Of a DNA stretch of 64,000 nt, positions 32,401-42,692 are shown in pieces. Every line of letters starts with the position of its first letter. Position 1 is the first letter of the stretch. Position numbers and translations under genes: made by a program. This stretch comes from Tigriopus japonicus (lineage: Eukaryota > Arthropoda > Copepoda > Harpacticoida > Harpacticidae): positions 1 to 64,000 of the forward strand of contig JAAGOF010000312.1 of assembly GCA_010645155.1 (NCBI GenBank), written 5' to 3'. The notes below the pieces were generated by a model. It was not told the origin of the DNA, ran no database searches, and worked only from the letters and a program-made list of their open reading frames with translations.

Positions 32401-33151
32401 GCTTTAAATCACATATTGATATCATACACTTTAATGTAAAGTAACTGAAGGAAATAGACTCCAACTAACACTTTGAGTGATGGATATAATTGGTTAAAAC
32501 CTTTGAAATCAAAAGCCCTTCGTCGGAAACCATGTATTCCGACCTCTGGAACTTAGGCGAGTTTCACGAATCGGCCGATTCACGACATCTGAGATTCAAA
32601 GATGAACATTGGTTCCTTATGGGAGAGATGACCATGTCAAATTACAGACCAGATGGCTTTAACAGTCTAGGCTTGGCAAAAATTTATTGTACCAAAAGAC
32701 ATAGTACGGTTCTTTATTTCTTTCTATATTTTTATTAAAATTTCATTCCTGCTCAACCCACTGTGCAAGGGTTGTCCAGACCTACCCTCCTCACATCTCC
32801 GATAATAGCACTTTTTAAAATCTGAGGTTTGGTTGCTTTTTCATAGTATACCAGATCTGACATCACAAGTGATACATAGCCATATTTGAAAAATTACGAG
32901 AAATCGATTTAAATTCAACTCTGAAGCAAGAACCATCTGTAGATGAAGCCATAAATAGGCTAATTTCAATTTTTGATGAGGTTTGTGTGTTTCGGGAATT
33001 CCAGAAATTGTACCAAAAGGTGGGCCATTGTCTAGAAATCCAAGGTTTCGAAAGAAGTTGTCCAAAAGGAGTTGTCAGATTTCAAAGAGACTTCGATGTA
33101 CTTCAAATCCATTTGTTGTTGCCAGCCTCCAAAGCAAAAAGCAAAGCAAAC
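32401..33151. other. Spacer with one unidentified open frame
   Basis: An 82-codon frame at 32490-32738 (YSDLWNLGEFHESADSR...) looks protein-like, but no family is recognised and no splice context is clear. The rest is featureless. Confidence 0.2.
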
Positions 33152-33327
33152 AGCCAGAGTGGCCGCTCGTACTAATGCGTTTATGTAAGAGCCGAGTGTA
33201 AGTGCATCCCCAGACGGCTTGGGTTCGAATCCTGCTGGGAGTCAGATTGAAGCTGTCGGGAGAAATCCTTCAATTTACGGGGAATCACATTCCTTGTAAC
33301 GGTAGTAAAAAATCCGCAAAAAAAAAA
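33152..33327 (+). mobile_element. tRNA-derived SINE, copy 3 (plus strand)
   Basis: Plus-strand copy, 176 bp. It has the AGCCAGAGTGGCCGCTCGTA head, GGTTCGAATCC box B at about 33222-33232, a body ending GTAGTAAAAAATCCGC, and an A-tail to 33327. It abuts the LINE relic. Confidence 0.88.
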
Positions 33328-34318
33328 TTTGGATGTGGTCCAATCAAAGATTAAGGCTTCCATTGATTCCGATCATGTAGAGAAGGAAAGTAGAGTGATC
33401 CAGGAGGTTAAGACTAATCCAAAGGCGTTTTTCTCTTTTGCAAACACACAGAGAAAAATGAAACATCCTGTAGGACCTTTTGAGGTCAACAGGAAAACCG
33501 TCAATGATAGTGAGGTTATGGTAATATGCTTGGAGATCAGTTCTCAAGTGTATTTCAATTCCGAAAAGGGTAGGAAAAGCAGGCCATGACTGTAGCAATG
33601 TTGTTGATGAGACTGGCATTGATAGTTAGGATAATTGCTTGGAGGATCTGGTAGTCACAGATCAAGATGCTTTTGAGGCCATCAAGAGCTTAAAGCCCTC
33701 GAGTTCTCCTGGACCCGATGGGGTGACATCTCAGTTTCTGATGAAATGTTCACAGATTCTTGCCCCTGCTTTCTCGCACTTGATGCGTCACATCTTAGAT
33801 CAGGGCAAGTTTTCCCCTTCTCTAAAAGTAGCTCATGTTGTTCCAATTTTTAAGGGCGGAGATAAGTTACTCCCTAGTAGTTAAAGGCTCATTTCTCTGA
33901 CTTCCAGTATTGCAAAGGTCTTTGAGAAGATCATGAAGTCCAAGCTTGTTAAGTATTTGGAAGCTTATGATATCATTCCCCCAGGGCAGCATGGGTTTCG
34001 AGCCCATTGTAGTACTGTAACCCGACTGGTTGACCACATTGAGCAGATCATTGAGGGGCTCGAAAGTCACGAGTCAGTTGATGTAGTCTATCTGGACTTT
34101 GCCAAAGCCTTTGATAAGGTAGATCATGGTCTTTTGCTTGATCAACTCAGGGAGTTCGGGATCCAGGGTAAGGTCCTGAATTGGATTAGTAGTTCCATGA
34201 GTGAAAGGAAGGAGATAGTCAAGGTTGAAGGATCATTTAGTGGCATGTATGGTGTCAAGTCAGATGTTTCACAAGGCTCAATTTTAGGTCCGCTCCTTTT
34301 TATTTATGCTATGTGCTC
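33328..34318 (+). pseudogene. LINE reverse-transcriptase relic
   Basis: The first frame (to about 33589) has the linker VQSKIKASIDSD and KTNPKAFFSFANTQRKM. After a frame change, 33639-33884 has SSSPGPDGVTSQFLMK and KVAHVVPIFKGGDK. An in-frame TAG at 33882-33884 precedes the remainder (LISLTSSIAKVFEKI), and 33933-34318 carries GQHGFRAHCST, VYLDFAKAFDKVDH and SDVSQGSILGPLLF. It stops before the YxDD box, so the catalytic centre is missing. The wording of its motifs differs from the 9.3 and 8.0 kb elements, so this is a third LINE lineage in the window. Confidence 0.85.
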
Positions 34319-34357
34319 CTGTTGAACTTTTCATTTTCCGTGACCATTTGAATACAG

Positions 34358-34576
34358 GAATCTGAAGTGACGTTGAATTTGCCCCTATGGATTCATTTGG
34401 ATGGTGCATTATTGACAAGTGAATTAGAACAAAGATCAAAAAACATCGCAAACGAAGATTATCCTCGTTATGAAATTCTCCTGATTAAGTTTGTTTTGGT
34501 CAATCGTCGTGACGGTCGTCAAGATACATCAATTAATAATAGGTTGCTCGTCAATTTTCATGGCACACTTGATTGA
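34358..34576 (+). CDS. Possible terminal exon of an unidentified gene
   Basis: A TTTGAATACAG acceptor-like sequence precedes an open frame starting at 34358. It reads ESEVTLNLPLWIHLDG, then ELEQRSKNIANEDYPRYEIL, and ends LVNFHGTLD at TGA 34574-34576. The composition is protein-like rather than low complexity, and it begins just after the LINE relic ends. I recognise no domain. No AATAAA is obvious nearby and no upstream exon was found. It could be an exon, a processed fragment or chance. Confidence 0.25.
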   Translation, partial: ESEVTLNLPLWIHLDGALLTSELEQRSKNIANEDYPRYEILLIKFVLVNRRDGRQDTSINNRLLVNFHGTLD

Positions 34577-35259
34577 ACATCGTCATGATTCACAAGCACA
34601 TTTTTGATCGGTGGATTTTTTGCATACTTTGTCTTTTTCCAATTCCAAATCTTTCTGATCTAGAGGTACAATTGGCTTCATTTGTTCCAGCTGATTTGCG
34701 TTGCAATCATGGAATCATAACTTCAACAAAAACTGGGTGAGCCCTCTTTTAAATATCATTCTTACTTACGCATTCGTTTGACTTTTTAAAATACCAAACT
34801 CACGATGGCCAAAAGATAATTAAAATATTTCGTTTTGGGCCCTAATTTTACCTGAAAACAGCTCCAAAATGCCCAAAGGAATGCTTGAAAACTTTAAAAT
34901 TATGCGCAAAACCATATTTGAGGAGGTAATTCAATCTCAATGGCATTCAAAAGATTATTTGCCAAAGAGGAAAAGACCATGAAGAAGACCCCCAAAATGT
35001 TCAAATTAAATTCCTAGCCCTGTTAGAAAATAGTTACAGCTGTCTAAAAATCATCTTATTTAAGGGCATAAATTATGTTGGTCAATTAACCTATTACTGA
35101 TACATTGGATAAAAACAATGTGCTAAGATTATTAATATGAGATCATGAAATGTTCAAGTGACAAAACAAAGGCTTCAGACATTAACTGAATAAGTGAGAT
35201 TTTTTTCCAACAATCACTCGTTGGTCAACCAAATTTCATATTTAAATGTTACTTGCTGT
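34577..35259. other. Intergenic spacer
   Basis: Nothing recognisable. Confidence 0.25.
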
Positions 35260-35903
35260 TATATTTTGAATGGTACTTTGTATATCTCATTTATATATAT
35301 GCATCGGCTGTTGCCTCGCAAATAAAGCAACACTTGATCCTCTGATCTCTAACCATATAAATCGTTCTCGTCCTCCGTCCTCGCCCTCCATCACGCCCAC
35401 ACGACATGGCGCAGCAGTAAGTTTGAACCACGCCCCTTCAGTCACACTACTCTTGAGGCCCACAAAGGCACGCCGACCTCATCATTGTTCTACGCCACGA
35501 AGGTGAAGATGGGCCTCAAAGAGCACATCACGAACCGGAAGGCTCAAATTTTGAAAAAAACTGACCCTTGTTCGCAACCTCAACAAGTCCGGAGTTGATG
35601 ACGATCGGCTATGGTGGTTGTTGGGGGAAGCGGAGAGCAAGATGGACGAGATGATGTACATTTTCGATATCATTGAAATGCAGGAACTTGAAGGCGACAT
35701 CAAACATTTTTTAAGAGGCCAAGATCAAGGCCACCATGAACACGCGTCTAAAATCAGTAATGTAGCCGAACTACTGATGTCACGTACTTCTCCAACGCGC
35801 ACCACGCCAACGGTTTCTCCATTATTGACATCAACAGAACGTCATCACTTCAAACCAATCTCTGATATGAAACCTTTCTTATACCTCCGGGGACCGGATT
35901 GTT
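35260..35903 (+). repeat. Possible upstream part of a Ty3/gypsy relic
   Basis: Contains a TATA-like ATTTATATATATG, then AATAAAGC, then C-rich DNA, as at the end of an LTR. Open frames with charged residues (35618-35920) precede the integrase. No matching second LTR was found and no reverse transcriptase is present, so the extent is uncertain. Confidence 0.3.
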
Positions 35904-36560
35904 GTGCCAAGACCCGCTAGACGTGCAATCTTGGAGTTACTTCATCTCTCACACTCCGGAATTACAAAATCGGTTGAGCTAGCAAAACAACTCTATTATT
36001 GGCCTGGAATGCAAAACGAGGTAGAGTTATGGATCCGAAGATGCTATCAATGTGTGAAACATTTACCATCTCAGTCACATGAACCAATTTCATCAAGCAT
36101 AAATACGGCCTCATTTCCCATGGAAGCTGGATCCGTCGACTTATTTGAAACCAAGGGAAAACATTTTTTGGTCATGGTTGACCGATTTAGCGGGTTTCCC
36201 CTTCATGTCCATGATGAGATCGACCACAACTGAAGCGGTATGGAACCAACTGAGAGGGTGGTTTAACGATTTTGGATTTCCCCGTCATTTGAAGAGTGAT
36301 GGTGGACCCCAATTCCGCCAACGTTTCGCGGAACTGTGTGCAGAGTTCGGCATCGTGTTTGAGACGAGTTCCCCATGCAATCCACGTAGTAACGGATTGG
36401 CGTAAGCAGCCGTGAAATCGGTAAAAACAACGTTTTCCTTCACGGATCTAGCAAGATCCCACCATGGGTCCGGTAACCCCACCAATTCCACTATCGACGT
36501 GGAGACCACCATCGACGTGGACGAGCCCAAAAACCCGAAGCCGAGTCCCCCCAATTGATC
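35904..36560 (+). pseudogene. Ty3/gypsy-type retrotransposon integrase, degenerate
   Basis: The HHCC zinc-binding region is visible (LHLSHSG ... RRCYQCVKH), followed by the core with GSVDLFE (first aspartate) and DRFSGFP. A frameshift near 36200 moves the frame to TTTEAVWNQLRGWFNDFGFP, SDGGPQFR (second aspartate), and NPRSNGLA. The next codon is TAA (36403-36405), where this family normally has the third catalytic residue, glutamate; the reading continues AAVKSVKTTF. Integrase inserts element cDNA into the genome. The frameshift and loss of the glutamate make it inactive. Reverse transcriptase and protease are absent. Confidence 0.85.
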
Positions 36561-37444
36561 GGTCGCTGACCATAACTGTGGCCGGCGCGATACCTGCGGT
36601 GATGGCTGGCGTGATACCCGAAAGTGGCCGTCGCCATTTCCCACCAGTGCCTCAAGGAGGATGGCGCCTCGAGAGGAAGATGGTGAGGGATAGATGGTGA
36701 GCCGGGAGGGAAAATTCCCCGGCCAGTCTCCCGCCGTGTGGCCGACCCCGCCATGAGCAAAATCCACTCTGGACAACGACGACGCCACCATAGATGAAAG
36801 CGATGCCACTCAGTGGGTGAAAGCGATGCCCAGTGAGGGAAAGGAGATGTTGTATCCAAGTCAAGTTTATTATTGTAGTCACTACTGTGATTTATGTTAA
36901 CATCTGTGGTATTATTTTTATATGTATTTTACTTTTTTTTACTTTTTTTACTCATGTAACGGTGCACACATGATTTGGAAGTTACTGACCATTTGCACAT
37001 TTGATAAGCTTTGCCGCTAAATTCGTTGTAGAACGGTATCTCTTGCCCATAGACTTGAAGATGACAATCTTGGCCACTCCTGTTAGGTCTGAAGGCCGTC
37101 CTGTCCTTGGATGATCTTTCAGACCCTCCCCTTTCTCAAATATGTTCTTCCACATAAAACGGTGTGTGGTTCACCTTGAGAGCCTTGGCTTTGGTTCTAA
37201 TGGACATTTCAGCCTCAAGCATGTGAAATCCACGTCCCCAAAGCTCCCATCGTCCAAGTGACTGATGTCTGGACATAGTAATTTCCAAAAATATTGATAG
37301 CTTTTCAGATGCACCCTGGTGATGCTTGTTTTTGTGACAGAGTATGTTAAGTTGATGTCAACTCAACTGGTTCAAAACCAGTTGAGTTGGTGTAACATTA
37401 TTTTGGTAAGCAAAACAGTGTTACCTTGTCCCCTTCACAGATGT
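36561..37444. other. Post-integrase tail and spacer
   Basis: 36560-36850 is unusually GC-rich for the window and probably the decayed 3' part of the gypsy polyprotein, ending in a purine-rich GAGGGAAAGGAG (about 36834-36847) like a polypurine tract. After that the sequence returns to AT-rich and nothing is recognised. Confidence 0.3.
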
Positions 37445-37628
37445 CCCAGAGTCGAGATTCCGGAGCAGGCCGGTCATGAAAATTCATTGTAGGCAGCCAG
37501 GGCCGTTTATCATCATTGACTTGTTGAAACTTGCCCAGACAAATGTATTCGTAGAAAGCAAATTTTCGAAAAACAAACGTTATGGACATGTGGTCTCCTG
37601 TCTACGCTTTGCTTCTCCCAAATAATAT
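37445..37628 (-). repeat. Dispersed repeat R2, copy b
   Basis: Same-orientation copy of 28076-28260. The family may continue to the right of the hAT-like insertion, since CTGGCCAGTAAACAAGCCAG at about 38579 resembles 28270. Confidence 0.65.
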
Positions 37629-37660
37629 GTCTTGCGCACGTCCATTTGTATTATAATCTT

Positions 37661-38457
37661 CAGGGCCACCAAATTTTGGTAAAAAAAATTGCCAAAAAAT
37701 GTATTTTTTTGGTAGTTTTTCTTGGAAATAATGTAATGAAATCGGATTTTTTGGTAGTTTTTTTGGTTGTTTGGTAAGTTTGTTTTTAAAGCCTTTTCTC
37801 ATTTTTTACATAAAAACAGTGTGTTATAATCAGGGACACCAAATCTATGCAAAATATTTTGCCGAAACGTATTATTTTTTGGTGCTTTTTTGAGAAATGA
37901 CGTAACAAAATTGGTTTTTTTTTGGTATTTTTTAAAATACTTTTCTCATTATATCGCCTAAAAACTGCCCTTTTATGTTTTTGCATCATCTATATTTTAT
38001 TTCATGGGTAGGAAAAGATGCTAAAATGACCGTATTTTGTCACAATTGGTGCAAATATAATAGCTTCTATTCTTATTTTGATTTTTGACATCCTTTTTGT
38101 TGATCGCTCTCAACGGGAGAGGCATTTATTCCACATTCTTTCGAAATTTTCCCAATTTTTGTATTTTTTGACAAAAATGCACATTGTTTGTGACTACAAT
38201 GTAAAATCCCATTTATAACAACCCAGCGGGCCTGAGGATTAACTAAATATACCTGTTAAAAATTAAAAACGCTACCTTTTTGCTTCTTTATTTTGACTTT
38301 GACGTAAAATCAAACAATTTTCCATATCATATCCATCAAAACAGGCAATTTTTGCACATTTATTTAATTTTTTCCTCATTTATGTAATTTTGCTCAAAAA
38401 TCGCAGATTTTGGTAATTACATTGTAAAATGTAATTTACATATATCTGGTGGCCCTG
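37661..38457. mobile_element. hAT-like MITE, CAGGGCCACCA family
   Basis: The left end CAGGGCCACCAAATTTTGGT and the right end (reverse complement CAGGGCCACCAGATATATGT) are inverted. The flanking 8-mer ATAATCTT is perfect (37653-37660 and 38458-38465). The 797-bp interior is non-coding and full of TTTTTGGTA-like motifs. CAGGGACACCAAATC at about 37831 looks like a second, internal left end. Confidence 0.9.
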
Positions 38458-38465
38458 ATAATCTT

Positions 38466-38850
38466 ACACTTCTTTGGGCAAGTAATCATTGACTTCTATT
38501 ATATATAGTGATTATAATTGATCTAAGCAAGTAATTCACGATATTCTTCGGAAATACTTGCCCTTTCACGCAACTTCTGGCCAGTAAACAAGCCAGACAA
38601 AATGACGACAATGGCCTCTCTAAAGACCTCCATGGTCCTCGTCAAACTGTGTGACCATATCTTATTGAAATTAGGTGTAACTAAACTTCCGGGATATACT
38701 GTACATAACTAATCCATGTTTAAGATTCTAAAAAGTGACTTAAAATATATTGATCTTCAAAATCTCATTACTATGCAAGCCTTTAAAGCATTTTCAAATA
38801 ATTTTTAACAAGTATTCTTTCCGAACTTATATTTTGAGACTCCCTTTCAG
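38466..38850. other. Spacer or intron upstream of kelch B exon
   Basis: No gene seen; ends at the acceptor ACTCCCTTTCAG (38850). Confidence 0.3.
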
Positions 38851-39050
38851 TTTAAATACTTTGGTTGCTGCGGCGTTTTGCCGGGTTTCCCCTCATCATC
38901 CTCGATGCTTTGGAATCAAATGTGCTTCAAACGCAACGAATTGTCAAACGGTTTCGAGACAATCGGATCTATACTTGAGTTGTATTGATAACCCCAGAGC
39001 CCCTGAAGATCCCATCCTAATATCGACAAACGCAATACACTTGCAAACTG
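38851..39050 (+). CDS. Kelch-like gene B, upstream cysteine-rich exon
   Basis: This 200-nt open segment lies between a strong acceptor (CTCCCTTTCAG) and a GTAAAT donor at 39051. It reads LNTLVAAAFCRVSPHHPRCF, then GIKCASNATNCQTVSRQSDL and YLSCIDNPRAPEDP, ending LQT plus one base. That single base completes the split first codon of the 42693 exon (giving LQT-E-LAMVD), so the phases agree exactly. Five cysteines in about 45 residues suggest a secreted, disulphide-bonded region ahead of the propeller. The exon carrying the start codon and any signal peptide was not found; by phase it contributes two bases of the first codon. Assignment to gene B is inference from phase, strand and order. Confidence 0.55.
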
Positions 39051-39819
39051 GTAAATAAGCTAACAAATATATTGTTAATATGATTTGTCCTCGCTTTTTC
39101 AACTTCTCGAAGGTAAAATTCTTTGTTTCCTCCTGTTGGAGCCGAGAGTGCCATTAATTGATTTCTACGTGTATAACGTGAAAAAAGCACTTTTTTGAGA
39201 TGTAATTGTTCTCAATTTGTCCGCCATTGTGGGAATCTTCCTTTTCGTGAATGGGCGGATTGGTGTGGCCTTGGTGGGCGTAATTGTTCTTAACCTTCGG
39301 TTGAAGGGACTGCCAGCTGCGCCATGTTCTGACTAGCGATGATGACTCGACGGAATATGAATCCTAAGTGAGGTTTTATTGTCTTTCTGATTTGCACCGA
39401 TATTATGTCATGTTCAAGATTGCTTATACATTGTAAGATGAAACAAATGAGCAGGAGGCAGATTCGTGGTTCTGTTTTGTTGTCCTCCAAGTTTTTTTTT
39501 TCCTTTTTCATCCGAAGTAAAAATTTGGTCATTTTTGTTAGATCAGAGAAGCTCAAGTTTTTGATTTGTACAAAAGTAGAGGGATTTTTAGGTCAAACTT
39601 ACAAAAGAAAAAGGTCACCAGTAATAACCAGAAGAATCAAATTTGCAGAAAACTGCAAAATTGATAAAGTTGTCAATACCGCACCTCAAATTATAAAACC
39701 AAGGAACCTGAAATGTAGGTAAATAATATTCATATAAGGAAAAAATCTCTATGAAAGAATACTGTAATAAGACTGTTGACCAAGAATAATCTCAAGTCCA
39801 GCTTTGACTGAATATAAGT

Positions 39820-40382
39820 CAACACGGCGTTTACTTGAGCTGGAGAAGTCTTTTTTGCGTGCCAAAGACATTTGAGACCAGTTTTGAGGTGAAAAGACAA
39901 TGCTGCACAAGAAAGTGAGCTCTGTTAAATAGGTCACAGGCCAAAAATTTATTTAATCTCACTTAAAACATACATAAAATCCATTTTCTGAATTTTTCTT
40001 TTCACTTATTACTAAAGTGGTCTCATGGTTGTTTTCTCCCGAAATATTTACGAAATATATTGAGCCCTTGTTCTAATTTGGGATAACAAAAGTCCGTCGA
40101 GAACTGTGTTCGAAAACAGCTATTTAAAATCGAACGGCAAAATAGATTTCGCTAACATTTTCAACCATTATTGACGTCAGTGTACCTAACAATTATCCAA
40201 AAGAATTTTTTTTATAAATTTGGTTCTTAGCATGCTTTAAGTGGCATTACATCAATTTCTGGCCCGTGACCTAATTAACAGAATTCACTTTTATATGCAG
40301 CATTGTTTCTTTATCTCAAAACTGGTCTCAAATGTCTTTGGAGCTAAAAAATGACATCTCCAGCTCAATCAAACGTCGTGTC
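39820..40382. repeat. Imperfect foldback, about 130-bp arms
   Basis: Arms 39820-39949 and 40254-40382 are reverse complements with moderate divergence, sharing CTCAAAACTGGTCTCAAATG and GTGACCTA-TTAACAG. The loop is about 300 bp and non-coding. It lies in the kelch B intron. Confidence 0.7.
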
Positions 40383-40419
40383 AAAATATCATTCTCCTAA
40401 AGGCAACTGGATGCTTTGA

Positions 40420-40785
40420 GCACAAGCACGCCAAAGTGTGGAATATCATGCCCAGGTCAATTATAGAAGAATAAAAAACTCGGTGAAAAAACTCATCAAA
40501 TTAAAGATTGGAGATCTAACAGAAACATTTTCTCGAATTTCAATTACATGATATGACCCGAAATACCAATCATACTTCGACTTCGACCAACCCAAGGGAA
40601 AGTATGAAAACACACTAAAACCGAATCCAAAACTCAAGAAGTCTCCAATTAAGTGGAACCAGCCTTTAGTTCCTACTCAGAGACTTAGTTCAGACATCCT
40701 TTTTTCCATCGTCACAAGTCACAAAACAATTTGGAGCATTGAAGGTGCACTGGTTCAGTTGGAAAAGCATGCATTGTGTAAGCTT
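40420..40785 (+). pseudogene. Unidentified ORF broken by a TGA and a hAT-like insertion
   Basis: With one in-frame TGA (40549-40551), this frame is open from 40420 to the hAT-like element at 40786. It reads VEYHAQVNYRRIKNSVKKLI, then KIGDLTETFSRISIT, stop, YDPKYQSYFDFDQPKGKYEN, and KTIWSIEGALVQLEKHALCK. Skipping the element and its duplication, it continues in the same frame at 42499 with QLTVTATILSQSS and a stop. A related protein end (FWTIVGANFRSEERAMLYAS) is encoded at 49887-49956, and the DNA after both is also similar. No family is recognised. It may be part of an unidentified TE or a duplicated gene. It has no ATG start and lies in the kelch B intron. Confidence 0.4.
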
Positions 40786-40903
40786 CAGACCTGTCTTGTA
40801 ATTGAAATTACAATTACGTAATTACCTTTCCAATTAATTGTAATTGTAAATAATTACATCTGAGATAAAAGTAATTGTAATTAATTACATTTCAACCAAT
40901 GTA

Positions 40904-42208
40904 CAGTATGGCAACTAAGTATGGGAACCAATGAAATCAATTATTTCTTTTTATTGGTTGAAGATAGAGATTTGAAATTCTGTGTCAAGATAGATTAGTA
41001 CAATAGCTATAATTCTTGTTTTAAACATTTTCACAATGGCCTCCTCGATTGGCAATTACACGGCGAAGACGGCATGGAACCTGAGCACAGCAAGTGCGCA
41101 TGGTGTCTTCATCAATGCTGGCCCATGCCGCAACCAGGGCGGCCTTCAGAGCGGGAACACTTTTGTGGACCTTCTTGCAAGCCCTGCCCTCAAGTATGGA
41201 TCATACAGAAAAATCCATAGGATTGAGGTCAGGGCTGCTCGGTGGCCACATATCCTTGGACCAGAATGACGGAAAAACAGCTTCACAAAAATCTTGGACG
41301 ATGCGGGCGGTGTGTGCGGGGGCCCCGTCTTGCTGGAAGATGTAGGGGGCATTTCCATAAGTCTTGTGGAGCCAGGGTACCACATCCTCCTTGAGCATGG
41401 ACAAATATTTGTGTCTGTTAATCTTGACACCCATGTCCACAAAAATCAACGGTAGTTTCTTCCCGTCCGACATCACCCCCGCCCACACCATCACTGAGGC
41501 TGGCTTCTGTCGGCGGAACACCGCCCTGTTGGCCAAAGGAATGCTGGAAAGGTCCTTGCAAATTACCCGGTCAGTTTGGCTGTTGTGGACCGGCTGAATG
41601 GTGAAAACTTTCTCATCTGTCCAACACACAGGGCCATGTGTGTCATCTTGGAGCATCCGCAACAGAACTCGACCTCGCTTGACCCGCTTGACGGCAGTGG
41701 CCTCATTGATGAGGTGCAACTTTGTCTTCCGGTAGATCTTCATATTGAGGTCCTTTTTGACGACCCTCTGCATGGTGGTACGGGAGATACCGGCCTCTTT
41801 GGCCATTTGGCGGATGCTCCGGTTGGGATTACGGCGGATCTTGTTTCTGGTGTTCCTGATGGTCTCAGGGGTCCGTTTCGTGGTTGGACGGCCACTCCTG
41901 GGTCGGTCATTGGCTGTGCCAGTCTCCCGGAACCGTTTCACGGTGCTCCAGATGACCTTTTTGCTCACCTTGTCCTTCCCGAGCAAGGTCCGAATTTTGC
42001 CATTGGAGTGGCCAACTTTATGAAGCTGGATGATGGTATTTCGAACCTCATTCTCGGTCTTCATGATGGGTTTTAGCGATAGTTTGTTTTTACAAAGTTG
42101 TCATGCACTGTCAGGAGAGGGCGTGTGCAAAATTTTGGCTCCAAATTTAAAAAGGGTCGCGAGATATTTAACTTTAAAGTAGGGTTCCCTTACTTAATTG
42201 CCATACGT
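40904..42208 (-). mobile_element. Near-intact mariner element (DD37D, maT-like)
   Basis: About 1.3 kb with TA on each side (40902-40903 and 42209-42210). The ends are similar inverted repeats: GTATGGCAACTAAGTATGGG on the left and GTATGGCAATTAAGTAAGGG read inward from the right. It contains one transposase gene covering most of its length. It sits inside the hAT-like MITE 40786-42490. Confidence 0.9.
41021..42064 (-). pseudogene. Mariner transposase, complete except one TGA
   Basis: Read from ATG at 42064, the frame gives 347 codons to TAA (41021-41023), with a single TGA at codon 288 (41201-41203). Relatives have tryptophan there (MDFSVW-SILE). The N-terminus has helix-turn-helix segments (VRNTIIQLHKVGHSNGKIRT; RSIRQMAKEAGISRTTMQRV) with a GRPR-like RPRSGRP between. 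The DDE/D core shows WTDEKVF (about D150), FQQDGAPAHTA (about D246) and SPDLNPMDF (about D284). There are 37 residues between the last two aspartates, the DD37D signature of maT mariners. The tail (KKVHKSVPALKAALVAAWAS, then IDEDTMRTCC) is intact in the same frame. It cuts and pastes DNA at TA sites. The lesion is one base, so inactivation is recent or a sequencing error. Confidence 0.93.
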
Positions 42209-42525
42209 TAATTAAAAAATTTCAATTACAAATTACAATTACATTTTCACTTACAAAGTGACTTACTTTTTCACTTACTTTCTGGGATTAAAATTTTCCC
42301 AAATATTCCCCCACCTTTCCATTAATTTTCAGCATGTAAATTGAATCGTCAAAAATTCAAAAGGTTTGGATGCGCTTTACATATTTTGCACTTGAAAATC
42401 AAGTAATTGTAATTTTATTTAATTACTTTTGAGACCAAAGTAATTATAATTGTAATTTATTACATTTGAAAAGAAATTGACACAGGTCTGCTAAGCTTCA
42501 ACTTACCGTAACTGCCACGATTTTG

Positions 42526-42664
42526 AGTCAATCAAGTTGAAATTAAGTTGATGAGCTTTGGGTCGCACTCAGACAACTTGCCTGGTTAGATTTGTATGGC
42601 TAATCTAGAATTGGAAAAGAGTTTTTGCCAATAGCCAAAATACAGGTCTTCCGTGATCCTTGCT
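42526..42664 (+). repeat. Repeat shared with 49980-50110
   Basis: About 140 bp just upstream of kelch B exon 42693 that matches 49980-50110 in the same orientation. Shared pieces include TTGAAATTAAG and GTGATCCTTG. Confidence 0.6.
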
Positions 42665-42692
42665 AAAAGCAAAAAAAAAAATGTTGTTCCAG

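Larger units (their letters stand above)
40786..42490. mobile_element. hAT-like MITE, AATTGTAATTA-type, copy 3 (hosts a mariner)
   Basis: The left end CAGACCTGTCTTGTAATTGA and the right end (reverse complement CAGACCTGTGTCAATTTC) are inverted. Flanking 8-mers GTAAGCTT (40778-40785) and CTAAGCTT (42491-42498) match at 7 of 8 positions. Without the mariner (40904-42208) only about 400 bp remain, dominated by TAATTGTAATTA motifs. Its ends differ from copies 1 and 2, so it is a related subfamily. Confidence 0.85.

Noticed and set aside
36285..36809. Minus-strand frame (174 codons) opposite the gypsy integrase
   Set aside because: GC-rich antisense shadow of the degenerate integrase and its tail.
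41576..42076. Plus-strand frame (166 codons)
   Set aside because: Antisense shadow of the mariner transposase.
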